Below, one piece after another: positions 42,823-52,313 of a DNA stretch of 64,000 nucleotides. Location: contig JAPLNI010000052.1 in NCBI GenBank assembly GCA_026692865.1, forward strand, positions 1 through 64,000. The letters are read 5' to 3'. The stretch is from Planctomycetota bacterium. Lineage in GTDB: Bacteria; Planctomycetota; Planctomycetia; Pirellulales; Pirellulaceae. The first letter of the stretch is position 1. Each line of letters begins with the position of its first letter. A model generated the notes under the pieces. The model ran no database searches, had not been told where the DNA came from, and worked only from the letters and a program-made list of their open reading frames with translations. The position numbers and the translations under genes were made by a program.

Positions 42823-44238
42823 TCAGAACTCTGCGTTTCCTGGTGTTCTTGGGAATGGAATCACATCGCGAATATTGACCATCCCAGTAACGTATTGCAC
42901 CATTCGCTCAAGGCCTAAACCAAAACCAGCATGAGGCACTGATCCAAACCTTCTAAGATCCAGATACCACCAGTAGTCTTCTTCCTTCAAGCCCGACGCA
43001 GTCATTCGTTCAAGCAGAACATCCAAGCGCTCTTCACGTTGCGAGCCGCCAATGATCTCGCCAACACCTGGAACTAACACGTCCATTGCTCGAACAGTCT
43101 TTTGGTCATCATTGATTCGCATGTAAAACGACTTTATGGCAGCCGGATAATCGTACAAGATTACCGGTCCTTTGATATAAGTCTCCGTCAAGAATCGTTC
43201 GTGTTCGCTTTGCAAATCGGCTCCCCAGTGGACGGGATACTCAAACTTCTGCCCGCTTGCTAGCAGCACCTCAACAGCTTTGGTGTACGAGAGATGTTCA
43301 AAGGGCTTATCCAGCACCAGTTGCAACGTCGCGACAACTCCCGGCTGAATCATCTTGTCAAAGAACTCCATATCCTCAACACAGTCTTGCAAACAATCAC
43401 GAATCATTCGCTTGAGATACCGTTCTGCAAGAGCCATATTGTCAGGCAACTCGTAGAATGCTGCTTCAGGTTCGATCATCCAAAACTCAGACAAGTGTCG
43501 CGTAGTGTTCGAATTCTCAGCGCGAAACGTCGGTCCAAATGTGTAGATCTTTCCCATCGCACATGCATAGACTTCGCCCTCGAGTTGACCACTCACAGTT
43601 AGAAACGCTGGCTTGCCAAAAAAGTCCTGCGAACTATCGACCTTGCCCTCTTTGATCGGAAGCTTATCCAAAGGCAGCGTCGTTACGCGAAACATTTGTC
43701 CCGCCCCCTCGCAATCACTTGCCGTAATGATTGGCGTGTGAATGTAGAAGAAGCCCTCGTCTTGAAAAAATTGGTGCGTTGAATAACTAAGGCGATTGCG
43801 AACACGCGTTACAGCACCGAATGTATTTGTTCGAGGTCTGAGGTGGGCCCATTCGCGAAGCTTTTCAAAAGTATGTCGCTTCTTCTGGAGCGGATACGTT
43901 TGCGGGTCCGCTTGCCCTGTGACTTGAATTGCACTTGCTTCCATTTCGAATGACTGCCCTTCACCTGGACTCTCCTTGAGCACACCTTTTATGGTGACAC
44001 TGCTGCCAACAGAAAGGTTGAGGACATCGCTTTCGTAGTTTGCTAGCGCATTGGGTGCAACGATTTGTAAATTGCCAAATGACGAGCCGTCGTTGATTTC
44101 AAGAAAGCTAAATCCGCCTTTGCTATCTCGTCGTGTTCGGACCCATCCGCGAACTTCGATCGCCTTGCCTAGCCACTTGGTTGCTATCGATGCAGTTCGA
44201 ATCTGTGCAATTGGAATCCATTCGTTTGATATGGTCAC
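42823..44238 (-). CDS. asnS: Asparaginyl-tRNA synthetase
   Basis: 471 residues. N-terminal OB-fold anticodon domain ([20 protein letters not shown], then [15 protein letters not shown]). Class II motif 1 near [20 protein letters not shown], motif 2 [20 protein letters not shown] and motif 3 [13 protein letters not shown]. It charges tRNA-Asn in the cytoplasm. The mixture of N-type features (REVI-like ends absent, EPE motif in MIEPEAAF) fits AsnRS rather than AspRS or LysRS. ATG start [10 protein letters not shown]. Convergent with the DUF1559 gene. Confidence 0.96.
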   Translation of the reverse strand: MTISNEWIPIAQIRTASIATKWLGKAIEVRGWVRTRRDSKGGFSFLEINDGSSFGNLQIVAPNALANYESDVLNLSVGSSVTIKGVLKESPGEGQSFEMEASAIQVTGQADPQTYPLQKKRHTFEKLREWAHLRPRTNTFGAVTRVRNRLSYSTHQFFQDEGFFYIHTPIITASDCEGAGQMFRVTTLPLDKLPIKEGKVDSSQDFFGKPAFLTVSGQLEGEVYACAMGKIYTFGPTFRAENSNTTRHLSEFWMIEPEAAFYELPDNMALAERYLKRMIRDCLQDCVEDMEFFDKMIQPGVVATLQLVLDKPFEHLSYTKAVEVLLASGQKFEYPVHWGADLQSEHERFLTETYIKGPVILYDYPAAIKSFYMRINDDQKTVRAMDVLVPGVGEIIGGSQREERLDVLLERMTASGLKEEDYWWYLDLRRFGSVPHAGFGLGLERMVQYVTGMVNIRDVIPFPRTPGNAEF

Positions 44239-44624
44239 GATCGTGTTGAAACTCCGAAGTGTGTGAGATTAAAGGGGCTAGGCAAGCTGGGAAGTCAGCT
44301 TGAGGCGCTTATGCGGATAGTACCAATTACACGAACTATAGTGATGTCTACTTTGCAGAAAAATCTGAGAAATTTCTATTTTTCCTAAAGAATGATGCGA
44401 CAATGAGTTGCTCCATTCGTCGTTAAAGTCGATTGCGTTCTACATTTGAAAGTGAGCTAGGTTTAGTTCACAATGAAGAACGGCGTGAAAGGATTCAAAA
44501 TCGAGCTACTCATCCCGAGAGATCTTACGTTGTTGCAACGTGGATGTGAAAGCTTGGGCATCTCTGTGTTAGTCGAAATAGCATAAGTTCAGAAGACAAG
44601 TATTTTAGTGCGAGAAGCAACTAC
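44239..44624. other. Divergent intergenic region, no gene recognised
   Basis: About 386 bases between asnS and the 16-residue-repeat protein. A/T-rich around 44340-44400. It should carry two promoters; no hairpin or repeat of note was seen. Confidence 0.4.
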
Positions 44625-46322
44625 ATGAATCCGAAAAACAAAAAAGCGTTGTCCGTGGCCTGGCTTGCAAGTGGTGTGGTTGTTTGCCAACCATTTTGCG
44701 TACTCGCACAGCAATGCGCCCCAGTGCAAACCTATCGACTGCAAACAGAAACTGTATGGGAAGAAGTACCGCAGACAAGTTACAAAATTGTTTACGAGGA
44801 TATCACCGAAGAACGCGAAGTTGTTCGCTATCGCCCCGTAATTACCGAACGAGTTGACAAACGAACGCGAACCGTTCGCAAACCGGTTACAGAAACCTCG
44901 ACCGTTAACGAGACATTTACCGTCTTCAAACCAGTCGAACGAACAGAGGTTGTTGACAAATCCTACTACGAAAACACTTTTGTCGATGAGACTTTTCAAA
45001 AGGAGCAGATCACAACAACATTCAAGCCAGTCACCGAGACCGAGTTTCGAACTCAGAGTGTCGTGGTTCAGAAGCCCATCACCGAAACATCATTTCAAAC
45101 CCAAACATTTGTTGTTCAAAAGCCAGTCACCGAAACAACATTTCAGACTCAGAACTTCACTGTTCAGCGTCCAGTGACGGAAACCACGATGCAAACGCAA
45201 AGTTTCATGGTTCAACGACCGGTCACGGAGACCACCTTACAGACTCAAAACTTCACCGCGTTTCAACCTGTCGTGACCCAGCAACTTGCCACCGTTGATA
45301 TGGGTGGTTTCGTTGCTCAGCAAAATGTGCAACCAGGAGATACGACCTTTCGTCTGCGATGGCAACCCGGTGGAAGTAATTTCAATGCTGCAACGGGCCA
45401 GACAAGCTTCCGTCGCGGTGGTCTGGGTTGGGTTCCTTTCCAATCCGCACCGCAAGTTTCAACACAAGTGGTGTTCCAACCAAACTTGCAAACTGTAGCT
45501 ATTCCGCAAACCTCGCTAATGCCACAAACCTTCCAGCAACAAATCCCAGTTCAAACAACTCGGATGCAATCGGAAATGGTTCAGCAACAAGTCCCTGTTC
45601 AAACGATGCGTATGCAAACAGAAGTCGTTCAGCAACAAATTCCTATCCAAACGACTCGAATGGAAAGTCAAACCATTCAACAGCAAATTCCGATTCAAAC
45701 AACGCGAATTCAGGAAGAAGTTATTCAACAACAAGTACCCATCACAGTTCAACGAATGCAAGCCGTCCAAGAACGAGTAATGGTCCCTCAAACCGTTCGC
45801 AAAGTTGTACCGCGATTGATCGAGAACAAGGTCGAGAAGAAAGTGACCGAATGGGTTCCAGAGCAAATCGTTCGCCCTGTGACTACGACACGCGAGTCGT
45901 TCAAGCTAGAAACAGTCGTCGATGAAGTTCCAGTCCGGGTCCAAACCATGGAACGATACACTGAAAAAGTACCCGTTACCACGCGGGTTGCTCGCCGAGT
46001 TGCCGAAACCAAAATGGTTATGGTTCCACGCCGCGTTACAACCCGAGTCCCATTGAATTTCTATGATCCGTACAGTGCCGCGATTTCGGCGAATTACTCT
46101 TCGTTTGCGGATGTCGTCGACAGTTCGGTTGTGACCGCTAGTGATGCGTCAACCGTCAATTCGTCACCTGCTCCAACAGTCGATACGACTTCCGAATCGA
46201 AAGTGGAAGTACGAAAAATCGAAGTAAATGACGGAACGACTGGAGTCGAAAAAAATGCAGCCGCAGACTCGGAAGAACTTCCTGCGAAGGCGGATGAAAC
46301 GCTAAATTTGCAATTGGATTAG
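44625..46322 (+). CDS. Exported protein with two arrays of 16-residue repeats
   Basis: 565 residues. Signal peptide MNPKNKKALSVAWLASGVVV through about 29 (LAQQC). Residues ~133-211 hold five repeats of a 16-residue unit, VQKPVTETTFQTQNFT. Residues ~304-375 hold four to five copies of a second 16-residue unit, QQQIPIQTTRMQSEVV. Regions before and after (44-130, 376-450) carry diverged versions with TRTVRKPVTETSTV and VRKVVPRLIENKVEKK. All are alternating polar/hydrophobic, so a beta structure is likely; it resembles the planctomycete YTV-type cell-wall proteins. The tail (455-565) is Ser/Thr/Asp rich. No catalytic motif. Preceded by a 386-base promoter region. Confidence 0.75.
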   Translation: MNPKNKKALSVAWLASGVVVCQPFCVLAQQCAPVQTYRLQTETVWEEVPQTSYKIVYEDITEEREVVRYRPVITERVDKRTRTVRKPVTETSTVNETFTVFKPVERTEVVDKSYYENTFVDETFQKEQITTTFKPVTETEFRTQSVVVQKPITETSFQTQTFVVQKPVTETTFQTQNFTVQRPVTETTMQTQSFMVQRPVTETTLQTQNFTAFQPVVTQQLATVDMGGFVAQQNVQPGDTTFRLRWQPGGSNFNAATGQTSFRRGGLGWVPFQSAPQVSTQVVFQPNLQTVAIPQTSLMPQTFQQQIPVQTTRMQSEMVQQQVPVQTMRMQTEVVQQQIPIQTTRMESQTIQQQIPIQTTRIQEEVIQQQVPITVQRMQAVQERVMVPQTVRKVVPRLIENKVEKKVTEWVPEQIVRPVTTTRESFKLETVVDEVPVRVQTMERYTEKVPVTTRVARRVAETKMVMVPRRVTTRVPLNFYDPYSAAISANYSSFADVVDSSVVTASDASTVNSSPAPTVDTTSESKVEVRKIEVNDGTTGVEKNAAADSEELPAKADETLNLQLD

Positions 46323-46398
46323 GCTTCTTCGTTATTCAAGTAATCGCCTTTATCCGCAGACGCGATTTGTCGTCTATCTTGTCGATTCAATGGCTCTA

Positions 46399-46416
46399 GT
46401 GCGTAACGTTACGCAC
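46399..46416. promoter_or_regulatory. Perfect 18-base palindrome
   Basis: GTGCGTAAC followed by GTTACGCAC is perfectly self-complementary. It lies 77 bases past the repeat protein's stop and 185 bases past the end of the FGE gene, i.e. between convergent genes, where no promoter is expected. It could be a dimeric repressor operator, a cruciform site, or a loopless hairpin acting at the 3' end of the mRNA. Confidence 0.45.
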
Positions 46417-46600
46417 GAATTTGTGCTGATTTAGACGAATCGGGCATTTGTGCGAAAAGTCCGGGATTGCGAGTGACATTTTGTGATTCGTAGATTGGGG
46501 ATTAATGCGGAGCGTCCGGAAGGAACCGCATTTCGCACTTCTCGCAGATAAGCTGCTCGCAGATAAGGTTTTAGCAGCCAACTCAATACTTGGTTGACGA

Positions 46601-47806
46601 CTACTGCGTCGGACCGGAAACGTCTTTAACACAACGGAACCCGACGTGATTGCTTGCGGTCCGATGCTCGCCTTTGCCTCGCGTTCCCACCATGTACCGA
46701 GTGCAATACTTATCAGTGCAAAGGAACGAGCCGCCGCGATGTACGCGTTTCTTCTCAGTCGGTTCGGCTGGGTCAAAGGACGAATCTGGACCTCGTGGGT
46801 TTTTACTTACGCCACCTTGGTCCGCTAATCTTTTGTAGTAATCGGGCTGATACCAATCGCTTACAATCTCCCAAACGTTTCCTGCTGTATCGTAGAGTCC
46901 AAAACCGTTGGGGGCATACTGTGCGACTGGCGCGATGCCTTTGAAGCCATCAAGCCCCGCATCTCCGTTTTCTACAGGGAAATTTCCTTGGTAGATGTTC
47001 GCTTGATACTTTCCATCAACGGTCAATTCGTCTCCCCATGCGTACAGTTTTCCGGCCTCACCACCTCGAGCTGCAAACTCCCATTCTGCTTCAGTCGGTA
47101 GACGCTTCCCAGCCCACTTTGCATAGGCAACGGCGTCCTCATAGGCTAGATGAACAACAGGGTGCTTCTCACGCCCTCGGATAGAGCTATCTGGCCCATC
47201 GGGGTGCATCCAGTTCGCCCCGTGCACGTAGCTCCACCATTGAAAGTAATTGTCTAGTTCTACCGGTCCAAGCGTTGGCGCGAATATAGTCGAACCTGCG
47301 ACAAGATTCTCTGGAGGGGCCCCTGGGAACTCATCGGCGGTGGGAGTCTGTTCGGCAACAGTTACATAGCCTGTTGCTTTTACAAAAGCGGAAAATTGTT
47401 CATTAGTAACTTCCGTCGCATCCATCCAAAAACCATCGACTGCGACACGATGTATGGGAACAGCATCTTGTGTGACACCCGAGACGCTACATAAAGACTC
47501 ACAGGCCGTATCGCTTCCCATAGAAAACTCGCCGCCCGGTATCCACACCATCCCCTCCGGTGCATCAACTGGTTTTGACTTCGATGAGATGGTTGTCTTT
47601 TGGAAGCTGCCGGCTTGATCTGGCGAGAGCGACTCGTCGCGGGACATTGCAAGCTCACGTTTGGAGCCTTGTACCACCGGGTAAGTGGGCACACTGTAAA
47701 TTGCGTACCCTAAAGCAACCGCTAAGAAAACAGTCGCCAAAAAAAACCAAGGGATATTCTTCCCCGGCTGCTTCGTGAATATCTTTGGGGTGGGTTCTGT
47801 CATCAT
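46601..47806 (-). CDS. Formylglycine-generating enzyme (SUMF1/FGE family)
   Basis: About 401 residues from MMTEPTPKIFTKQ. A single N-terminal helix (WFFLATVFLAVALGYAIYSV) anchors it facing outward. Then a full FGE-sulfatase domain: GMVWIPGGEFSMGSD, FWMDATEVTNEQFSAFVKA, HPVVHLAYEDAVAYAKWAG and KRLPTEAEWEFAARGG. The catalytic pair is present in GGSFLCTDKYCTRY (Cys363 and Cys368), matching the GGS-C-x4-C pattern of true FGE, with SNHVGFRCV at the end. It oxidises the Cys of CxPxR sulfatases to formylglycine. No sulfatase is in the window. The frame is open to 47911. Confidence 0.92.
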   Translation of the reverse strand: MMTEPTPKIFTKQPGKNIPWFFLATVFLAVALGYAIYSVPTYPVVQGSKRELAMSRDESLSPDQAGSFQKTTISSKSKPVDAPEGMVWIPGGEFSMGSDTACESLCSVSGVTQDAVPIHRVAVDGFWMDATEVTNEQFSAFVKATGYVTVAEQTPTADEFPGAPPENLVAGSTIFAPTLGPVELDNYFQWWSYVHGANWMHPDGPDSSIRGREKHPVVHLAYEDAVAYAKWAGKRLPTEAEWEFAARGGEAGKLYAWGDELTVDGKYQANIYQGNFPVENGDAGLDGFKGIAPVAQYAPNGFGLYDTAGNVWEIVSDWYQPDYYKRLADQGGVSKNPRGPDSSFDPAEPTEKKRVHRGGSFLCTDKYCTRYMVGTRGKGEHRTASNHVGFRCVKDVSGPTQ

Positions 47807-48090
47807 GATAGGGTCGTGCTTTTGCGGTTGGAGGGACTTCAGATTTCCCGAAGGGCCCCTTAAGCTTAATGTAAAACTCGTGTCGGCCAATGCCGGACGT
47901 TCAGATTCCAAGCAAATCCAATCGGCAGAGGGTTCCGAGGGTTGATTATCGGTTGCTTTGAGATCTGAGTTATACCCGTCGTAATTTGTTTTGAGCGATT
48001 TCAGAATCGAGCTAAAACCACTAGAATTCGTCCTGAATTTTGAAACTTACCTAAACCAGCTGCAGATTAAACACTAATATCTGACGATTA

Positions 48091-48146
48091 TGAGCCTGGA
48101 GCACTAGCCGATTTTTGTAGCATTTTCGGCTAGCCCCCTAGGCTCA
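48091..48146. repeat. Mini repeat A (core missing)
   Basis: TGAGCCTGGAGCACTAGCCG and, 16 bases later, CGGCTAGCCCCCTAGGCTCA form imperfect terminal inverted repeats whose outer seven bases match perfectly. They equal the ends of repeat A, but the GTCGTTGGACGTT core is absent. It would fold as one hairpin. Confidence 0.7.
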
Positions 48147-48187
48147 GTAGATGCAGTTCAATTTGCCGCTCGCCCTAAAGACCTATC

Positions 48188-48208
48188 GCCAAGCAAGAGT
48201 TGCTTGGC
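48188..48208 (+). promoter_or_regulatory. Hairpin in the rhaB leader
   Basis: GCCAAGCAA-GAG-TTGCTTGGC, a perfect 9-bp stem with a three-base loop, ends 15 bases before the rhaB ATG. GATTTCCTTTC follows. It could be a terminator/attenuator, or block the ribosome site; no Shine-Dalgarno sequence is visible between it and the ATG. Confidence 0.45.
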
Positions 48209-48223
48209 GATTTCCTTTCATTC

Positions 48224-49765
48224 ATGATTGACAAAGCGAATAGTATTTTGGAAAAGACGGAACAGAAATTCTCGGCAGACGATGTTTATATCGCAGTCGA
48301 TCTCGGAGCTTCGAGTGGAAGAGTCTTAGCGGGCAAAGTCAGCGACGATGGTATTACGCTAGAGGAAGTTCATCGCTTCACCAACAATCCAGTCCGAGTC
48401 GGCAAGCGACTACTTTGGAGCTTGTTAGAGCTTTGGACTCAAATCGAGTTCGGGTTAGCCAAAGCGGCATCGCAATACGCTTCCAATATTCGATCGATTG
48501 GTGTCGACACTTGGGGTGTTGATTATGTTTTACTCGATAAAAACGACGACCTGGTTGGACCTCAGTTTTGCTATCGCGACTCTAAAAATCTGGGCATGAC
48601 CGACTTGGCATGTTCGATCCTTTCTCGAGAGGCGATTTTTTCGGAGACGGGTCTTCAGTTCATGGAGATCAATACGATGTGTCAGTTGCTTGCGCTCCGC
48701 AGAGAAGAATCCTCGACACTGGACGTCGCAGACCGACTACTGATGATTCCCGACTTTTTTCATTGGCTGCTTTCAGGCCAAAAGAGTAACGAGCGAACCA
48801 ATGCGAGCACCACACAACTATTGAATGCATCCACCGGTGACTGGTCCTCTCGTGTATTGAATGCTCTTGATATTCCCACCAAGCTATTTGCGCCTTGTAT
48901 TGAAAGTGGTACTGATCTCGGGCCTATCACTTCTGATTTAGCGACTCGAACAGGACTATCACCCAAGGTAAGAGTAACCGTTCCTGCGACTCATGACACT
49001 GCCGCTGCGGTGCTAGCAGTTCCCGCGTCGGAGTTTGGTTCTGCTCGCCCTAATTGGTGTTACATCAGCAGTGGAACTTGGTCGTTAATGGGCGTTGAAC
49101 TCGATCGACCTTTGCTGAATGCGAAGTGCCAAGAGTTAAACTTCACCAATGAGGGTGGAGTTGCCGGAACGATTCGGCTTCTTAAAAACATTTCAGGCTT
49201 ATGGCCCTATCAACAATGTCGTGCCCAGTGGCAACGCGCGGGTTCAGAATACGCTTGGGGGCAACTTACAGAGATGGCTCGTGAAGCGAAGCCGCTGCAA
49301 CGGTTGTTCGACCCTGATCATCCGAGTCTTGTTGCACCGCTGAATATGGCTAACGAAATTCAAAAACTTTATTCGGAGCGGGGTTACTCAAGTACTCAAA
49401 GTCATGGCGAAATCGCTAGAAGTGCCCTGGAGTCGCTGGCGATGCGTTATAGAACGTGCTTGGAAAGCCTCGAATCCCTACTCGTGTATTCCATCAAGAC
49501 AATTCACATTATCGGAGGTGGAGTACAAAACGACTTGCTTTGTCAAATGACAGCCAGTGCTACCAACCGCACCGTCATTGCAGGGCCCGTAGAAGCAACT
49601 GCGATTGGAAACATCATGTCTCAGTGCTTGGGAACAGGAAGGCTCGCCAGCGTCATCGAAGCTCGTGGATGGTTGCGTTCGGATAAGGCAATCCAAGTCT
49701 ACGAACCGACGAATCCAAACGAATGGGATGCAGCTTACGAACGCTTCGTGGCAAATACTAAGTGA
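48224..49765 (+). CDS. rhaB: Rhamnulokinase-type carbohydrate kinase
   Basis: About 513 residues from MIDKANSILE. FGGY-family kinase: VYIAVDLGASSGRVLAGKVS (phosphate 1), SIGVDTWGVDYVLLDKND (RhaB-type DTWGVD), ATHDTAAAVLAVPASE, YISSGTWSLMGVEL and IHIIGGGVQNDLLCQM. The GTWSLMG segment and VDTWGVD point to rhamnulokinase rather than xylulo- or glycerol kinase. It makes rhamnulose-1-P from rhamnulose. Isomerase and aldolase are not in the window. TTG 48200 lies inside a perfect hairpin, so the ATG at 48224 is preferred. Confidence 0.88.
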   Translation: MIDKANSILEKTEQKFSADDVYIAVDLGASSGRVLAGKVSDDGITLEEVHRFTNNPVRVGKRLLWSLLELWTQIEFGLAKAASQYASNIRSIGVDTWGVDYVLLDKNDDLVGPQFCYRDSKNLGMTDLACSILSREAIFSETGLQFMEINTMCQLLALRREESSTLDVADRLLMIPDFFHWLLSGQKSNERTNASTTQLLNASTGDWSSRVLNALDIPTKLFAPCIESGTDLGPITSDLATRTGLSPKVRVTVPATHDTAAAVLAVPASEFGSARPNWCYISSGTWSLMGVELDRPLLNAKCQELNFTNEGGVAGTIRLLKNISGLWPYQQCRAQWQRAGSEYAWGQLTEMAREAKPLQRLFDPDHPSLVAPLNMANEIQKLYSERGYSSTQSHGEIARSALESLAMRYRTCLESLESLLVYSIKTIHIIGGGVQNDLLCQMTASATNRTVIAGPVEATAIGNIMSQCLGTGRLASVIEARGWLRSDKAIQVYEPTNPNEWDAAYERFVANTK

Positions 49766-49957
49766 GATTGGCTACCTCATTTTAACCTGAATGCCTTCAC
49801 GACATGCAGATCGGCATAAGTCGCTTGGCGTTATTCAAGCGTCACCGTATGAGTACTGCTATATGTCTCTTCGCGTAGGGATGTTGCTCGCGAATGTTGT
49901 CGACGGCCTCGTTGATTTAAGGCTGTAGCAAACAAACAAGATCGTTTCCCTCCGAGT

Positions 49958-51505
49958 TTATGCAGGCTGCAAATCAACGCTCCAAAGATTTTGTCCTGCG
50001 GCATTAAAATGCGACACATTCATCAACCTCGACTTGGCATCAATTTTTACTAATCCAAAAAATTGAAATCCATCCGAGGGAGGACGATTCCCTTTCATTC
50101 CATCGGGAATGCCTTTGAATTTCAATTGCGGACCAAAAGTGTTGTCCAACTCCCCAGGACCGAATGTTCCTGCGTGAAGCGGGCCGCTTACAAACTCCCA
50201 GAAAGGTTCAAAGTCCTTGAACACTGCCTTCTCGGGATCGTAATAATGTGATGCGGCGTAGTGAACATCGGCAGTGAGCCAAACCGTATTTTTGATGTGA
50301 TGAGTCTTGATAAAACGAAGGAGTTCCGCGATTTCTAATTCTCGCCCGAGTGCTGGCCCATTCCCGTTGGCTCCGTTTTCAAAATCTTCCTTTCCATCTC
50401 GAACCAACAAACCGATCGGCATGTCGCAGCAGATGACTTTCCAAGTTGCTTGACTCGCATTCAACTTCGTCTTAAGCCATTGCAACTGCTGCTTGCCTAG
50501 TAAATCTGTCGCGTCACTCATCTGCGTTTGACGATTCGGCGAGTTGGCTCCGCGATACGAACGCAAATCCAAAAAGAAGACTTCAAGAAGTGGCCCGTGG
50601 GGAATGTTTCTGTAGATGCGTGACATCCCATCCGAGGACACATGGATTGGCAAGTAGTCAAGAAACGCTTGACGTGCTCGTGCGGACAAGATGTCTACAC
50701 TTTTGACTTGGTATCGATCATCGGTGAGCCGTTCACTGGGGTACCAATTGTTCAAAGTCTCATGGTCGTCCCACTGCACGAAGGTGGGAACTTCGGCGTT
50801 CAACCGCCGGACATTTTGGTCCATGAAGTTGTAACGGTAGTTGGATCGAAACTCCTCCAACGTTTCAGCAACTTTCGATTTGCCTTCGGTCGTCACATTT
50901 TTCCAGATCGTTCCGTCGTCTAACTGCAGTTCACTTGCGATCGGGTTGTCGGCATAGCAGACGTCGCCTGAGTTTACAAAGAAGTCAGGATTGTGAGCTC
51001 GCATTGCCTCAAAAGTAGTCATCCCGCCTCGGGCAATATCAATTCCATAACCCTGTCCAGCCGTATCGCCAGACCAGGTAAATTTGATATCACGTGGCTC
51101 GGTAGCAGGAGTCGCAAAACGTCCTGTGACCGGTGCACTCAATTTGGTTGGGTCGCTTAAATCTAGAAATGTAACGCGATAAAAGACAGGCTCGCCTGGC
51201 TTCAATCCATTCAGTCTCAATTTTGCAGTGAAGTCCGAGTGCTCGAACACGTCCGGGCCAAGAATCTTTCTAACGTGCTTAAAGTTTTCATTGGAGGCCA
51301 GTTCGACAATCATCTTCGAGGCCCTATCCGATCGGCTCCAGATTGTTGCTGCGGTATGCGTGACGTCACCGGATGAAACGCCGCTTGTAATATTAGGCCG
51401 CAACCGATCCTGAGTTATCTCTTCGCTAAAAAGCATTCGGGGCGAAGTGGCATAGGCACCGACGCTTAGCTGGGCCAACAAGGCATTGAATCGGCGACGT
51501 TCCAT
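49958..51505 (-). CDS. Alkaline phosphatase D family (PhoD-like) phosphodiesterase
   Basis: About 515 residues from MERRRFNALLAQLSVG, a Tat-like leader (RRR then a weakly hydrophobic stretch). The PhoD N-terminal domain has NITSGVSSGDVTHTAATIWS. The metallophosphatase core has FTWSGDTAGQGYGID, VNSGDVCYADNP, FVQWDDHETLNNWYP and WLTADVHYAASH, the four metal blocks. Such enzymes release phosphate from phosphodiesters or monoesters outside the cell. The start is uncertain: an in-frame TTG at 51517 has GAGGGA six bases upstream and would give MTNLMERRR. The frame is open to 51586. Confidence 0.9.
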   Translation of the reverse strand: MERRRFNALLAQLSVGAYATSPRMLFSEEITQDRLRPNITSGVSSGDVTHTAATIWSRSDRASKMIVELASNENFKHVRKILGPDVFEHSDFTAKLRLNGLKPGEPVFYRVTFLDLSDPTKLSAPVTGRFATPATEPRDIKFTWSGDTAGQGYGIDIARGGMTTFEAMRAHNPDFFVNSGDVCYADNPIASELQLDDGTIWKNVTTEGKSKVAETLEEFRSNYRYNFMDQNVRRLNAEVPTFVQWDDHETLNNWYPSERLTDDRYQVKSVDILSARARQAFLDYLPIHVSSDGMSRIYRNIPHGPLLEVFFLDLRSYRGANSPNRQTQMSDATDLLGKQQLQWLKTKLNASQATWKVICCDMPIGLLVRDGKEDFENGANGNGPALGRELEIAELLRFIKTHHIKNTVWLTADVHYAASHYYDPEKAVFKDFEPFWEFVSGPLHAGTFGPGELDNTFGPQLKFKGIPDGMKGNRPPSDGFQFFGLVKIDAKSRLMNVSHFNAAGQNLWSVDLQPA

Positions 51506-51787
51506 CAAGTTGGTCAAAATGGATCCCTCGTGAGCTAGCATGAAAACAAAAATCAATAAACTCATTGCGGCATTAGCATGACACAAGGGACCAAAGGTCG
51601 AGACTCAAAAAGCCAGTTTCGTTCGTTTAATTTTTGATGAAGGAAGTTAGCAGTACTTTCGAAGTTCCCAGCTTGGGTGTTGGGTCATAAAAGACCGCAA
51701 CACTTCGAAGTTTTCCACTCATTTAAAAACGAGTCCCAAGCGTTGAAACAATGTGCCAAAAAGCGAGACTTCAGTCTACACTGCCAT

Positions 51788-52260
51788 TTAGCGCGAAGCG
51801 AAAGATAATTCGATAGCTTCTAACTTTGAATCGCTTTTGTCAACGGATTTTTTTGCTATTTGTTCCGACATGATCGACTTCGCCGGTGCCGCCAACGCAC
51901 TTCGGCTAACAACCCGAGCGGGAAATAGAATAATCGGAGCGTCTATCCTAAATGATTCTTGGTTAATTCGCACTAGGCCGATATCGATCGCATTAACATG
52001 ACCATCCCGGTTGATATCGTAGATATTGGTAACCGAGGCAGAATCGATACTCCCGTGCCATTATTGGTTCCAATGGCTAACAATCCCTGGCTAGTCCCGC
52101 CCACATCACAGAAAGTCAACGTTCCTGTTCCCGCGTTCATAAGTCCGTTTAACGTGGTAGCGACAGTGCTGTTATTACCGCAGTTTTGAGTCCCAGCTAC
52201 GCCGGTATATCGAGCAGTATTTCCTTGTATTGCAATTCCTGGATTCGTTTGAACAGCAAC
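51788..52260 (-). pseudogene. Remnant of a dockerin-ended exoprotein, frameshifted
   Basis: Read on the - strand, one frame (from 52260) gives GNTARYTGVAGTQNCGNNST, then LNGLMNAGTGTLTFCDVGG and LLAIGTNNGTGVS. A second frame, shifted by one near 52040-52060, gives SVTNIYDINRDGHVNAIDIG then LVRINQ, a dockerin calcium loop of the kind that ends planctomycete exoproteins. No start codon or ribosome site fits and no single frame covers both. I read it as the decayed 3' end of a secreted protein gene; the rest is missing, since the FadL gene begins 54 bases on. Confidence 0.6.
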
Positions 52261-52313
52261 TTATCGAAAAGTCATATCTATAACGACTTTTTTAACAGCC
52301 CGTCGCTGTGCTG

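Larger units (their letters stand above)
47807..48223. other. Divergent intergenic region with a mini repeat and a hairpin
   Basis: About 417 bases between the FGE gene and rhaB. It holds a mini repeat A (48091-48146) and a perfect 9-bp hairpin (48188-48208). A 26-codon frame from ATG 48151 ends at TGA 48229, overlapping the rhaB ATG; it may be a leader peptide or chance. Confidence 0.55.
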
